Below, piece by piece: positions 8,562 to 17,829 of a stretch of 64,000 nt of DNA. The number at the start of each line of letters is the position of its first letter. The stretch's first letter is position 1. The stretch is from Sinanaerobacter sp. ZZT-01 (GTDB taxonomy: Bacteria > Bacillota > Clostridia > Peptostreptococcales > Anaerovoracaceae): assembly GCF_035621135.1 (NCBI RefSeq), contig NZ_CP141728.1:930001-994000 (forward strand), written 5' to 3'. The translations under genes and the position numbers were made by a program. The notes beneath the pieces were generated by a model. It ran no database searches. It saw only the letters and a program-made list of their open reading frames with translations, and was not told the origin of the DNA.

Positions 8562-9880
8562 TTTTCGCACACCTCCTTTATGGCATGGATCAAATAGTCA
8601 ATATCTTTCTTGCGATTTTTTTCTGTTACGCACCAAAGAATCTCATGCTCAGACAACGCTAAGCCTCCTAAAATATCATACTTTTCCAGCTCAGAAAGCA
8701 GTTTATCAGCTGATACTTCTGATACGGTAACAAATTCATGAAAGAATTCACCTTTATGTTTTTGTTCAAACCCGTTAATCTCTAAAAGCCGTTCGAGTGC
8801 ATAATGTGCCTTTGAGAAGCATTGTTCTGCAACTTCAGCCAGTCCTCTGCTTCCTAAGACTGAAAGATACACAGAGGCAGTCATTGCACACAACGCTTGA
8901 TTGGAACAAATATTACTGGAAGCCTTCTCTCTTCGTATGTGTTGTTCTCTTGCCTGTAAGGTCAATACAAATGCACGCTTTCCATCAACATCCACCGTCT
9001 CTCCTACAATACGGCCGGGTAATTTCCGCATCAACGAGTTTTTCGCTGCCATAAATCCCAAATAAGGTCCGCCAAAGGAAAGCGGTATGCCCAAAGGCTG
9101 CCCTTCTCCCACAGCAATATCCGCTCCACATTCTGCCGGCGTCTTCATAAGACCCAGTGCGATCGGGTTCACATTCATAATAAACTTTGCACCCTTTTCA
9201 TGCACAATTGAGCCTATTTGTTCTGCATCCTCGAACAATCCAAAGAAATTAGGCTGCTGTAACAGCACACAGGCAGCTTCTTCGTTTAATTCCTCTTTTA
9301 AAATATCTAAATCGGTTTTTCCATCCTTTAACGGCAGCATACGAACTGCCATGCCGTTTGCTTCACAATAGGTCCGAATGACTTGCAGGGTCTTCGGGTC
9401 CACCGACTCTGAAATGAATGCTGTCGCTCTTTTTCGTTCCTTGCACATTGCAACCGCTTCTGCTGAAGCGGTTGCACCGTCATAAACGGAAGCATTGGAA
9501 ACATCCATCCCTGTCAATTCGCAAATCATTGTTTGATATTCAAAAATGGATTGCAGCAGCCCCTGACTGATCTCAGCCTGATATGGAGTGTATGCAGTTA
9601 AAAATTCCTCCTTTGCCGTGATGTATTTTACCTGAGCCGGAATATAGTGCCTATAAGCACCAGCACCGAGGAATACATGTTTGAAAATACGATTCTTCGA
9701 TGCAAGTTCCTGCATTGTCAGGCTCACTTCCATCTCGCTTTGCCCCTCCGGTAAATTGAGTGGTTCCTTTCGTTTTAGTTCATACGGTATCTGCTCAAAA
9801 AAGGCATCTACTGACTCAACACCGCATGCCTTTAGCATCTCTTCTCTTTCTTTTATTGTAGATGGAACATAACTTGCCAT
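8552..9880 (-). CDS. gcvPA: Glycine dehydrogenase (decarboxylating) subunit 1
   Basis: About 442 residues; the non-PLP half of the split glycine decarboxylase, with the fold of an aminotransferase-like partner. Family landmarks include the N-terminal YVPSTIKEREEML, AGAYRHYIPA near residue 75, YDGATASAEA near residue 140 and FGGPYLGFMA near residue 265. Two ATGs lie close together; the one at 9880 has GGAGG at 7 bases, while 9886 is only 1 base from it. It overlaps gcvH and gcvPB, so the three genes are translationally linked. Confidence 0.93.
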   Translation of the reverse strand: MASYVPSTIKEREEMLKACGVESVDAFFEQIPYELKRKEPLNLPEGQSEMEVSLTMQELASKNRIFKHVFLGAGAYRHYIPAQVKYITAKEEFLTAYTPYQAEISQGLLQSIFEYQTMICELTGMDVSNASVYDGATASAEAVAMCKERKRATAFISESVDPKTLQVIRTYCEANGMAVRMLPLKDGKTDLDILKEELNEEAACVLLQQPNFFGLFEDAEQIGSIVHEKGAKFIMNVNPIALGLMKTPAECGADIAVGEGQPLGIPLSFGGPYLGFMAAKNSLMRKLPGRIVGETVDVDGKRAFVLTLQAREQHIRREKASSNICSNQALCAMTASVYLSVLGSRGLAEVAEQCFSKAHYALERLLEINGFEQKHKGEFFHEFVTVSEVSADKLLSELEKYDILGGLALSEHEILWCVTEKNRKKDIDYLIHAIKEVCEKCS

Positions 9881-9882
9881 TG

Positions 9883-10263
9883 TCATGCCTCCTCTTTTAC
9901 CAATGCTTCGTATTCCTCCGCAGAGAGTAACTCTTCACGCTTTGCAATCTTCTTTACTCGAATCAGCCATGACTCAAAAGGCTGTTCATTGATTTGCGCC
10001 GGATTATCAAGCAGCTCTTCATTCACTTCACTCACGATCCCGTCTACCGGACTGTAAATATCAGAAACCGCTTTCACGGATTCCACATCGCAAAAAGGTG
10101 TTCCGATCTCTACCTCATCCCCCGCTTCCGGTAGGTTTACGAAGACGATGTCGCCTAAAGCGTCCTGTGCAAAATCGCTGATACCAATTTCCACTTCATC
10201 CGCAACAAGTTCTCTAACCCATTCATGTGACTTTGAATAACTGCGATCCTTTTTAAATTCCAT
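9883..10263 (-). CDS. gcvH: Glycine cleavage system H protein
   Basis: A 126-residue lipoyl carrier that shuttles the aminomethyl group between P, T and L proteins. The lipoylated lysine is K64 in VESVKAVSD, at the tip of the usual beta-hairpin. The start at 10263 follows AGGAGG with 7-base spacing; the longer open frame to 10317 adds unrelated residues. Lipoate could come from the LplA-type ligase at 25.3-26.3 kb. The 60-base gap to gcvT and the overlap with gcvPA place it firmly in the operon. Confidence 0.95.
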   Translation of the reverse strand: MEFKKDRSYSKSHEWVRELVADEVEIGISDFAQDALGDIVFVNLPEAGDEVEIGTPFCDVESVKAVSDIYSPVDGIVSEVNEELLDNPAQINEQPFESWLIRVKKIAKREELLSAEEYEALVKEEA

Positions 10264-10323
10264 CTTTATATCCTCCTCTTTTAACCATTTGATAAGGGCT
10301 ATGACGATTGTCCCCATCCATTC

Positions 10324-11424
10324 CTATTTACGATCCTGACCTTTTTTATAAAAGGGTAACTCCACGATTTCCGCTTCAAGCATTCGTCCGCGAACTTCCA
10401 CCTGAACAAGAGTACCCGGCTTTATATGCTCTCGATCCAAAAGTGCCATTGCATAAGGCGCATTCAAATACGGGCAGTGTGTACCGGAAGTTGTCGTTCC
10501 AATTTTTTTGTTCTCAAAGAACACAGCGCATTCTTCTCGTGCAATCCCTCTTCCTAAAATTTTTAGTCCGACACGCATACGGGTTCTTTCTCCTTTTTCC
10601 TGCAATGCCGATTTTCCGATAAAATCATTTTTTTTCATCTTTACTGCAAAATCCAAACCTGCCTCAAATGGAGTAATCTCATCATTCATTTCATGTCCAT
10701 ATAAAGGCATTGCTGCCTCTAGGCGCAGGGTGTCTCTTGCTCCCAATCCACAGCAGATCAAACCATCTGCCTCACCTGCTTCTAATATCTGATTCCACAG
10801 CTTTACTGCATCTTCTGCATTGCAGTATAATTCATAGCCGTCTTCTCCGGTATATCCGGTCTTTGAAATCAAGCAGGAAATGCCTCCTACAGGAACTTCT
10901 TTTTTAAAGGTGTAATATTTTTGCGGAAGGCGCTCTTCGCTGCAAAGCTTCTTTAATATCTGTAAAGAAAGAGGCCCCTGCAAGGCAATTTGTGCCGTCT
11001 CTTCTGATCGGTTCTCAAACTGTACCGCTCCGAAAAGATGTTCTTCGATCCATTTTTCATCTTTTTCAGCATTTGCCGCATTTACTACAAGTAAATATTG
11101 GTCTGTTTGCATTTTGTATACCAACAGATCATCTACAATGCCGCCCGATTCGTTGCATAGCAGTGTATAACGGCACTGTCCAACCTCCATATTTGTAAAA
11201 TCGTTGGTCAAGATTTTTTGCATGTTTTCAAAAGCATCTGTACCGGAAAGCATCAGCTCTCCCATGTGCGAAACATCAAACAATCCGGCTTTTGTCCGCA
11301 CAGCATTATGTTCTGTGATCACACCACTCTTATATTGAACCGGAAGTAAAAATCCTGCAAATGGCACCATTTTTCCTCCGCATTCTGTGTGACAATGATA
11401 CAATGGCGTTTTTCGTTCCATCAT
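10324..11424 (-). CDS. gcvT: Aminomethyltransferase (glycine cleavage T protein)
   Basis: A 366-residue protein that moves the methylene group from GcvH to tetrahydrofolate, releasing ammonia. It shows FDVSHMGE near residue 48, the LLVVNAANAEKD folate-site segment near 107, GYTGEDGYEL near 193 and the C-terminal barrel domain. Two adjacent ATGs (11424 and 11421) follow GAGGAG; either could be used. First gene of the operon, about 145 bases downstream of the glycine-riboswitch terminator. The methylene-THF made here also connects to the ZTP-controlled pfl genes at the other end of the window. Confidence 0.95.
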   Translation of the reverse strand: MMERKTPLYHCHTECGGKMVPFAGFLLPVQYKSGVITEHNAVRTKAGLFDVSHMGELMLSGTDAFENMQKILTNDFTNMEVGQCRYTLLCNESGGIVDDLLVYKMQTDQYLLVVNAANAEKDEKWIEEHLFGAVQFENRSEETAQIALQGPLSLQILKKLCSEERLPQKYYTFKKEVPVGGISCLISKTGYTGEDGYELYCNAEDAVKLWNQILEAGEADGLICCGLGARDTLRLEAAMPLYGHEMNDEITPFEAGLDFAVKMKKNDFIGKSALQEKGERTRMRVGLKILGRGIAREECAVFFENKKIGTTTSGTHCPYLNAPYAMALLDREHIKPGTLVQVEVRGRMLEAEIVELPFYKKGQDRK

Positions 11425-11567
11425 ACGCTCCTCTCTCTTATAAAAATCTCTAAATCATTTCTACTTATCCTTCATTTTTCTTACTGAACAATCAGACATG
11501 TCTTTCGAGTCTTCTCCACTTCTCCTCTTATCGAATAGGGGCTTAGAAGCTTTTCTTCTCATTTGAT

Positions 11568-11603
11568 AAAAAAAAGACGTATTGAAAAAATTTTCAATAC
11601 GTC
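11568..11603 (-). terminator. Riboswitch-controlled terminator before gcvT
   Basis: On the minus strand GACGTATTGAAAA pairs with TTTTCAATACGTC and is followed by a run of eight T. The 5' arm overlaps the end of the second glycine aptamer, so folding of the aptamer and of this hairpin should be mutually exclusive. This is the expression platform of the switch. Confidence 0.92.
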
Positions 11604-11776
11604 TCTGTCCACTGACCTGAAAGATTCCCCATTTCTGAGTTGCTTCTTCGGTGTTCAACGGCAGTCTATCGATACCGCTGAAACTCCCCAGAGTTTCGTC
11701 CAGATGCGGTACTTTTGCCTGAGAGTTTTTCGCAATTACACCTTCGGCCTTGCATATAATCTGCAACGTCTCCCAC
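11595..11776 (-). promoter_or_regulatory. Tandem glycine riboswitch
   Basis: Minus strand. The first aptamer begins GGGAGACGTTGC and contains GGCCGAAGG and AACTCTCAGGCAAAAG. A second aptamer follows after a short linker (CTGGGGAGTTTC) and contains AACACCGAAG and CTTTCAGG, ending GGACAGAGACG. This two-aptamer layout is typical of gcv operons, where glycine turns expression on. The open frame across it is not a gene. Confidence 0.95.
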
Positions 11777-11805
11777 ATCCTTCATCCGATTATTTAATTA
11801 GTTTC

Positions 11806-11834
11806 ATCATAATCAAATTCCACTGCACTGTCAA
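11806..11834 (-). promoter_or_regulatory. Sigma-A promoter of the gcv-sda-lpd operon
   Basis: Minus strand TTGACA (11834-11829), a 17-base spacer, TATGAT (11811-11806); the predicted start falls a few tens of bases before the first glycine aptamer. Confidence 0.8.
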
Positions 11835-11859
11835 TATAAAAGTAAACATATTTTTCCTC

Positions 11860-12504
11860 TTATTTTTCCAAAATGCCGACGGCACGAATTGGAGCTCCAT
11901 CTGCGTCTTTCCACTTTAAAGGCAGTACCGCCAGTGTAAAGACTTCATTCCCCAGTTGTTCCAAATTCGTTAGGTTTTCAATAATTACCATACCGCTGCC
12001 AAGCACCAAGTGATGGTGAGGCAGTGTCTCTTCAGAAATTGGTTCAATGGATATCGCATCCATGCCAATCCCTTTTTTCTGTGTATCCACAAGATATTGC
12101 AGTACTTCCTGATCTGGAACCGGAAAATCGCCATAATAGTTATCCGTGCCCCAGTAACGGCTCCATCCTGAAGAAAAAAGAACAAAATCCGATTCATCCA
12201 CTTCTTTCTTCTGCTTGTTGATATAAGACATATCCACTCGCCCTCCCTCAGACAAGTCATGACAGTCTATCACAACCGCTTTTCCTACAAACTGCGAAGC
12301 ATGAAATGCGTCAAGAGTCTTCCCATCAGGCTTTACATGTGCAGGCGCATCCATATGGGTTCCGGTATGCGAATACATATGCAGGATGGTTTCTTTGAAT
12401 CCGTCCTCTTCATAAGTATTTGCCGAAATCAAAGATGGTCCCTCTGTCCCCGGATACACTGGCATATCTTCTTTGATCACATGGGTTAAATCTACAATTT
12501 TCAA
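11860..12504 (-). CDS. Cyclase-family metal-dependent hydrolase
   Basis: A 214-residue protein of the cyclase/KynB-like family. The metal-binding signature HTGTHMDAPAH lies at residues 46-56, with a further D-x-SH-x-like region later. Characterised relatives include kynurenine formamidase and isatin hydrolase, but the family covers many amide and lactone substrates, so the reaction cannot be named here. No other tryptophan-degradation gene is nearby. It starts inside the stop of an EamA exporter gene (4-base overlap), suggesting a hydrolase-exporter pair that handles the same metabolite. Confidence 0.82.
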   Translation of the reverse strand: MKIVDLTHVIKEDMPVYPGTEGPSLISANTYEEDGFKETILHMYSHTGTHMDAPAHVKPDGKTLDAFHASQFVGKAVVIDCHDLSEGGRVDMSYINKQKKEVDESDFVLFSSGWSRYWGTDNYYGDFPVPDQEVLQYLVDTQKKGIGMDAISIEPISEETLPHHHLVLGSGMVIIENLTNLEQLGNEVFTLAVLPLKWKDADGAPIRAVGILEK

Positions 12505-13442
12505 TTTACCATTCCTTTCTCTATCCTATCTTTCAGATCAGGTGATAACGATGTATCTTTGGGAAATTCCATTATCAGAAGGGATGTTAATACAAATGAA
12601 ACGCCCAATACTTTAATAAGCCCTGTTGTTTCATTTAAAAATAAGACTCCGATTAATGCACCAACAATCGTTTCTACAGACGCAATCATTGACACTTTTG
12701 ATGCTTCAAGTCCTGTAGAAAGTCCCTTTATATAAAAAAGATATGCACCTACCGTAGGAATCAATCCATAGGCCAGTGCTGTAAATGCAAATTTCCAATC
12801 CAATAAAAGAGCAAGATGCTGCCATGGATGTCCGATCAATGCCATTGCAACCCATCCAAAAAGAAAGCTGTAGAATATAATAGTCACAGGTTCACAAGTT
12901 CCAGATAGTTTTTTTGCAAAAACCGTCATCAATGCATATAAAAATGCAGCCATGATTCCTGCAAAAATTCCGTATCCGGATAAGTTCAACGCTGAAATAT
13001 TTCCTCCGGTCACAACCAATGCACATCCGATTACATTTACCGCTACTGCAATTACTTTCTCGCTCCCCATATTTTCTTTGAAAAAAATTACAGCCATTAC
13101 ACAAACGAAAATTGGAGCCATGTAAAGCAGCATGCTAGCGGTAACCATTCCAATACTTTCAAGTGCTTCTGTATAGAAAAAGTTATACAGCGCCTGTGAG
13201 AAAATCCCCATTAAAAAGCAAAAAAACAAACTCTTTTTATCAATAGAGAATAATTTCATTCCACCCATTTTTAACATAATCGGAATTAAAACCAAAAACC
13301 CTATAAATAAACGTAAAAATGCAATCAGAGATGAAGCTGCACCCATACCGTGTAACAAGCTCGCAAATAAACCAATCGTTCCCCATAAGCTTCCTGCCAA
13401 AAATATCATACCATAACCAGTGTGTTTTGTCTTTTGTATCAT
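12501..13442 (-). CDS. EamA-family transporter
   Basis: A 313-residue, about ten-helix membrane protein with two EamA repeats (about residues 10-145 and 155-290). The substrate is not predictable. It is coupled by a 4-base overlap to the cyclase-family gene downstream, and nothing else shares the transcript. It differs widely from the EamA protein at 2.0-3.0 kb, so it is not a recent duplicate. Confidence 0.85.
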   Translation of the reverse strand: MIQKTKHTGYGMIFLAGSLWGTIGLFASLLHGMGAASSLIAFLRLFIGFLVLIPIMLKMGGMKLFSIDKKSLFFCFLMGIFSQALYNFFYTEALESIGMVTASMLLYMAPIFVCVMAVIFFKENMGSEKVIAVAVNVIGCALVVTGGNISALNLSGYGIFAGIMAAFLYALMTVFAKKLSGTCEPVTIIFYSFLFGWVAMALIGHPWQHLALLLDWKFAFTALAYGLIPTVGAYLFYIKGLSTGLEASKVSMIASVETIVGALIGVLFLNETTGLIKVLGVSFVLTSLLIMEFPKDTSLSPDLKDRIEKGMVN

Positions 13443-13552
13443 TTTACTTACCTCTTAATTTGTTATTATCTATATCATTTTTCTATTTACAATCTTGATT
13501 CTTTCATCGACTGTTTTTTATCTAATCTCTTATTTTTTTAAAAAATTACAAA

Positions 13553-13586
13553 GAAAAAATTATAAGCTTAAATAAACTTATAATTT
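13553..13586 (-). terminator. Terminator after the dipeptidase operon
   Basis: Minus strand AATTATAAG...CTTATAATT with a 10-base loop, followed by TTTTTTC. AT-rich but perfectly paired, 40 bases after the dipeptidase stop. Confidence 0.65.
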
Positions 13587-13626
13587 CAAATATGCTATTC
13601 TTATTTAACCTTTATAATCTTCCTAT

Positions 13627-15120
13627 TTATTTCTTTTCACTATATTTTTTCGCATCTGCCAGTCGAAAAATTGCCTCAGCATAGATAGAAGCTGCTTTTT
13701 TTAAAGAATCCAAAGAGATTGATTCGTCTTTTTGATGCATACGATTTTCTTCTTCCGGAAACAGTGCACCAAATGCAACAGTATTCGGCATCGCACGTGC
13801 AAAAGTTGCACCTCCGATTACAATTGGTTTGTTTTTCTTATCGCCCGTATGTTTTTGATAGACCTGCATCAAAGTTTGTACCAGAGCATCATCGACAGGT
13901 CGATACAATGGCAATTTATGCTCTTTCTTAATAAGTCCTAAATTGTAGGCTTCAAGAATTTCCTCCATCCCTCTAAACACTGCTTCCTCTGTCACAGTCA
14001 ACGGATAGCGGACATTGATTAAAAGGCGTGCTGCTCCTTCATCAACCTTAAGCATACCGACATTTAAAATCAAATTGCCAGAGATTTCATCGGACAGCCC
14101 GCACCCAAAAGAAGCTCCGTCCGTTTCCCATGCAATATGGTTATTATAAAATTCGATAAAATCGTTAACATCCTCATTTGTGAATGATATATGTTTTGCA
14201 AAAGCCATTAAAACAGAAATGGCATTTAATCCCTTCCAAGGTTCCGCACCATGTGCTGTTTTCCCTTTTGCTTCGATCTCTAAACTTTTGCCACGCTGAC
14301 GTGCTGTTAAATCATAGCCAGTCTCTTCCTTGAATTGAGCTAATTTCTCTTTTATCGCGTCATATGAATCACTTCGCAGCAATAATCTTGCCTGATCTGC
14401 AACTACATTGGCTGCCAGTCCACCGCTCATTCCTCGAAAAACGATTCCTTTTGTAACAGATTTGTTTATTTTCTTTGCTATTTCAAACACGAGGAGTCCC
14501 ATTTCTCCGTGTATCACAGGGAACTTCGCATCTGGTGCAAATCCGAAATCAACAGGGGGCACTTTTTTTAAATAATACTCCATTCCCCTCCAATTGGTTT
14601 CTTCATCTAAACCCAAAATCAAACGTACCTTTTTCTGCGGCTCATATCCAACATCCCGAAGAGCTCGCATCGCGAAATAAGCAGCGATTAAAGGTCCCTT
14701 ATCATCGCTGCTCCCTCTTCCAAAAATCTTCCCATCCGTGATCTCTCCCGAATAAGGTTCGCCTTTCCATCCGTCCCCCTCTGGTACAACATCCAAATGT
14801 GTAAGGATTCCTATCGTTTCTACTTCTGTTTCTTTCTTCTGATCCTGATACTGCGTTCCGCCAAACTCAATATGCGCTCCGAATTCATCTACATTTCGTG
14901 TCCGAAATCCATCGCTTTCTGCCTTCTTCAATATGTAATGCAAGGCCTGATGCACACCTTCTCCAAAAGGAAATTCCTCAGTTTCCGGTTCTTCTACGCT
15001 CTTTATCGCAATCAGCTCTTGCAGTGTTTGAATCATTTCTGCTTCATTCTCTTCTATTTTCTGCTGAATCTCTGACAAAGTAGGCTCTTGTTCTTTTAAG
15101 TCATACGCAGGCGTATCCAT
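13627..15120 (-). CDS. Sapep/PepV-type M20 dipeptidase
   Basis: A 497-residue cytosolic metallopeptidase of family M20, similar to PepV and Sapep, which cleave a broad range of dipeptides. Metal-site blocks are THLDVVPEGDGW near residue 107, GRGSSDDKGP near 134 and LGLDEETNWRGMEYY near 170. The lid domain lies between about 190 and 385, and the C-terminal metal His is in GGATFARAMPN near 440. Length matches the family. It is the last gene of a four-gene run (binding lipoprotein, Nfu, CapA-like, dipeptidase) with gaps of 9-19 bases, followed by a terminator. It would feed peptide-derived amino acids into fermentation. Confidence 0.88.
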   Translation of the reverse strand: MDTPAYDLKEQEPTLSEIQQKIEENEAEMIQTLQELIAIKSVEEPETEEFPFGEGVHQALHYILKKAESDGFRTRNVDEFGAHIEFGGTQYQDQKKETEVETIGILTHLDVVPEGDGWKGEPYSGEITDGKIFGRGSSDDKGPLIAAYFAMRALRDVGYEPQKKVRLILGLDEETNWRGMEYYLKKVPPVDFGFAPDAKFPVIHGEMGLLVFEIAKKINKSVTKGIVFRGMSGGLAANVVADQARLLLRSDSYDAIKEKLAQFKEETGYDLTARQRGKSLEIEAKGKTAHGAEPWKGLNAISVLMAFAKHISFTNEDVNDFIEFYNNHIAWETDGASFGCGLSDEISGNLILNVGMLKVDEGAARLLINVRYPLTVTEEAVFRGMEEILEAYNLGLIKKEHKLPLYRPVDDALVQTLMQVYQKHTGDKKNKPIVIGGATFARAMPNTVAFGALFPEEENRMHQKDESISLDSLKKAASIYAEAIFRLADAKKYSEKK

Positions 15121-15139
15121 TTTACGTTACGCACCTCCT

Positions 15140-16381
15140 TTAATTTGCAAGCAATGCGTTAACGTCGTCTAAGGCTTGTCTCGCACGAGTCAAATGTCCC
15201 GAACTCTTTAACGCCGGATTGTTCTCCAAATTTTCGTCAAGAGGTACAATGCTGTATACTAATTTCCCATTTTCGCTGTACTTATCTACCCATGTCGGCA
15301 TCACTTCCTGTGAAATGTTCAGTACTTCACCAGTACTTTTCATATAGGAGAGTTTTACCGTTGCAATCATCCCTTGCTCCGTGTAGCGGTTGTTTAGGGT
15401 CTCTGTTCTTTGATTCGAAATTAAATTCCCCATGGAATAAAAAACAGGAACCCTTTTCCCTGTATCTGTGTTTTCCAAAATCTCCATGCCCTGAAGAACA
15501 TGTGGATGGGATGCAAAGATAATATCAGCTCCCATATTCGCGGCTTTTTGGGCAATGTATTGTTGCCAATCATTCGGCGACCGCTGGTATTCTTCTCCCC
15601 AATGGAAATAACAAATGATGATTTCTGCGCCTCCTTTTTTCGCATTTTGAATGTCATTTGAAAGGTTCTGCAAATCTTCATCTAACGTATCATAGTTAAA
15701 GTGATTGATCAGAGTCTCCGCCTGTGCATTTAAGGGGTTTCCGTTAATCATTGTCTGTCCGTTCTGACTCGGTGTCTCGTAAGTATAAGCCATCACTGCA
15801 ACCTTTACATTTTTTGCATCAATCGTTGCATACCTTGCTTCACCTTCTTTTCTCGATCCAGCCGTTACGAATCCGGCATCCCTTAAAACTTCAATGGTTT
15901 TTTGCATACCGGAAAAACCCGTATCCATCATATGATTATTTGCAGTAATGGCAACATCAAATCCCGAATCTTTCAAAGCATTAGCCAGAGTCTCCGGTGC
16001 GCTGAATAAAGGATACCCTGAATATGGTTCGCCGCGAAATGTTGTTTCCACATTGCAAAGTGCAAGATCTGCACTTTCTATGTAATCTTTTATATATTGA
16101 AAATTATTCGTGAAATCGTACGTATTTGAGTTTGTATCATACTGTGCTTGCAATTGCGATTTATGCACCATGATGTCACCTACGCAGGAAATCTTCAATT
16201 CAACCGGTTCTTCTATCGAAGACTTCGGTTCCAATACCGTATCCAATCCATTATGTGAAAGTAGCGGGAATAGAAACATTCCCGCTGCAAAAATTATGAT
16301 CCCGATTGTGCCCCCAAAAAATAAACGTCTTTTAGCTCGCTGTCTTTTAGCTCGCCGTCTTTTCCCCTTTTCTAATGTCAT
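15140..16381 (-). CDS. CapA-family protein, membrane anchored
   Basis: A 413-residue protein with a very basic N-terminus (KGKRRRAKRQRAKRR), one membrane helix at about residues 24-40 and an outside metallophosphoesterase-like CapA domain. Family blocks are present: SCVGDIMVHKSQL, CNVETTFRG, ITANNHMMDTG and CYFHWGEEYQ. CapA proteins are tied to poly-gamma-glutamate capsule assembly, but isolated CapA domains without capB/capC, as here, have no settled role. It lies 9 bases after nfu and 19 before the dipeptidase. Confidence 0.85.
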   Translation of the reverse strand: MTLEKGKRRRAKRQRAKRRLFFGGTIGIIIFAAGMFLFPLLSHNGLDTVLEPKSSIEEPVELKISCVGDIMVHKSQLQAQYDTNSNTYDFTNNFQYIKDYIESADLALCNVETTFRGEPYSGYPLFSAPETLANALKDSGFDVAITANNHMMDTGFSGMQKTIEVLRDAGFVTAGSRKEGEARYATIDAKNVKVAVMAYTYETPSQNGQTMINGNPLNAQAETLINHFNYDTLDEDLQNLSNDIQNAKKGGAEIIICYFHWGEEYQRSPNDWQQYIAQKAANMGADIIFASHPHVLQGMEILENTDTGKRVPVFYSMGNLISNQRTETLNNRYTEQGMIATVKLSYMKSTGEVLNISQEVMPTWVDKYSENGKLVYSIVPLDENLENNPALKSSGHLTRARQALDDVNALLAN

Positions 16382-16390
16382 TTTCAGTTT

Positions 16391-16612
16391 CTAAACGCTT
16401 TCTACCGCAGTGATCTCCGGATACTGCTCTTTTAATAAACGTTCGATTCCTTGCTTAATCGTCATCTGTGCATGAGGGCAGCCAGCACAGTGTCCTTGCA
16501 ATTTAACCTTTACAACGTTGTCTTCTGTCAGTTCAACAAACTCCACATCTCCACCGTCTCTTTGTAAAAACGGTCTAATATTATCTAACGCAGCTATAAT
16601 TTTTTCTTCCAT
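16391..16612 (-). CDS. NifU C-terminal domain (Nfu-type) iron-sulfur protein
   Basis: A 73-residue stand-alone Nfu domain with the cluster-binding pair C42-x2-C45 (GHCAGCPHAQM). Such proteins carry or deliver Fe-S clusters. The frame is open to 16642, but AAAGGA precedes the ATG at 16612, and that start also avoids overlap with the preceding gene. Likely clients in this window include SdaAA, RnfB/C and PflA. It sits between the binding lipoprotein and the CapA-like gene, probably by transcription only. Confidence 0.9.
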   Translation of the reverse strand: MEEKIIAALDNIRPFLQRDGGDVEFVELTEDNVVKVKLQGHCAGCPHAQMTIKQGIERLLKEQYPEITAVESV

Positions 16613-16629
16613 TGTATTTCCTTTCTTTC

Positions 16630-17829
16630 TCACTGTCCCCATGTAGGTTCAGCTGTGTATTTATGCACAAACGCACCATTTTCAACCGCTTCAATCACAA
16701 CCGACTTAATCGGATCACCCGATGCATTCAACGAAATGCTTCCGGTTGTGCCTTGAAATTCTTTGGTTTTAAAAAGCTGGTCGCGAATTGCTTCGCCATC
16801 GAGTGCTGTTCCTGCATTATTTAATGCATTGACAGCCAATAAATAAGCATCAAAACCCAAAGCTACTGCACTTTCTGGTTTTTCTTCTATTCCATATTCC
16901 TTTTGATATTCTTCTAAAAAGAGGGTACTCATCTCCGTCAGAGAAGAGCCTGCATCAAAGAGGGTTGTAAAAGCGGCTCCCTCCACTGCCTGTCCTCCCT
17001 TTTCCAAAAATGTGTCGGTATCCCATTTATCCGTCCCAACAAAAGTTGCTGTAACGCCTTTCTCTTTTGCTTGCTTCAAAATTGCAATGCCTTCTTCTTC
17101 TGTACAAGGCAGATAAACAATAGGAACTCCTGACATTAAAATTTCATCCAATTGAGCTGAATAATCTGTATCACCTTTTTTAAATTCCAACGTATTTACA
17201 ATCGCATTTGGATCTTCTGTAAGTGCTACTAATTTATCTGAAAACATTTTAGACATCGCTGCTGAATAATCATTATCCGTCTGCTTCATAACGATTGCTT
17301 TCGTTGCAGCCAAGTTTTCCTTTACAAATTTTGCAGCTGCATTCCCCTGAAAGGAATCCACAAAGCAGGTTCTGAAATAGAATTCGCTGCTTGTTACTAA
17401 GGGATTTGTACAAGTCACAGCGATTGCCGGAAGCTTTGCTTCTTTAAAAATATCACTTCCTACCAAACTCAATGCATTCCCATAGCTTCCCAAGACCAGT
17501 GCCACACGTTTTTCAACCAATTCTTTTGCTGCAGCTTCAGCAGCAAACACATCTGATTTATTATCTGCGTAAATCAATTCCACCTCTTTACCCAGTGCCT
17601 GCGGAAATAATTTATGGGCAAGTTCAATTCCTCTTATTTCCATTTCTGCAGACTCTTTATCTGTTCCGGATAAAGGCTGGTATATCCCAAATCGAACCAC
17701 ATCCTCTGTTTTCTTTGCAATGAAACCTTGTTCAAAGTTTTCAAAGGTTGCACAGCCACCGAGCAAACTCATAATCAAAACAACTGCACTGCATAGCAAT
17801 GCAATCTTTTTCTTCCTCTTTTGTGTCAT
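16630..17829 (-). CDS. LivJ/K-type ABC substrate-binding lipoprotein
   Basis: A 399-residue periplasmic-binding-fold lipoprotein of the branched-chain amino acid (type I, ANF-like) family. The lipobox LLGGC puts the lipidated Cys at residue 26. The mature part has the two-lobe pattern typical of the family, starting RFGIYQPLSG and including YADNKSDVFAAEAAAKELV. No permease or ATPase gene is nearby, so it is an orphan receptor that may dock on a transporter elsewhere or act as a sensor. First gene of the nfu-capA-dipeptidase run; a TATAAT-like box lies about 80 bases upstream. Confidence 0.86.
   Translation of the reverse strand: MTQKRKKKIALLCSAVVLIMSLLGGCATFENFEQGFIAKKTEDVVRFGIYQPLSGTDKESAEMEIRGIELAHKLFPQALGKEVELIYADNKSDVFAAEAAAKELVEKRVALVLGSYGNALSLVGSDIFKEAKLPAIAVTCTNPLVTSSEFYFRTCFVDSFQGNAAAKFVKENLAATKAIVMKQTDNDYSAAMSKMFSDKLVALTEDPNAIVNTLEFKKGDTDYSAQLDEILMSGVPIVYLPCTEEEGIAILKQAKEKGVTATFVGTDKWDTDTFLEKGGQAVEGAAFTTLFDAGSSLTEMSTLFLEEYQKEYGIEEKPESAVALGFDAYLLAVNALNNAGTALDGEAIRDQLFKTKEFQGTTGSISLNASGDPIKSVVIEAVENGAFVHKYTAEPTWGQ

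Noticed and set aside
11461-11778. A 105-codon minus-strand open frame before gcvT
   Set aside because: It lies across the tandem glycine riboswitch and its terminator; the conserved RNA blocks explain the sequence, and it has no ribosome site.
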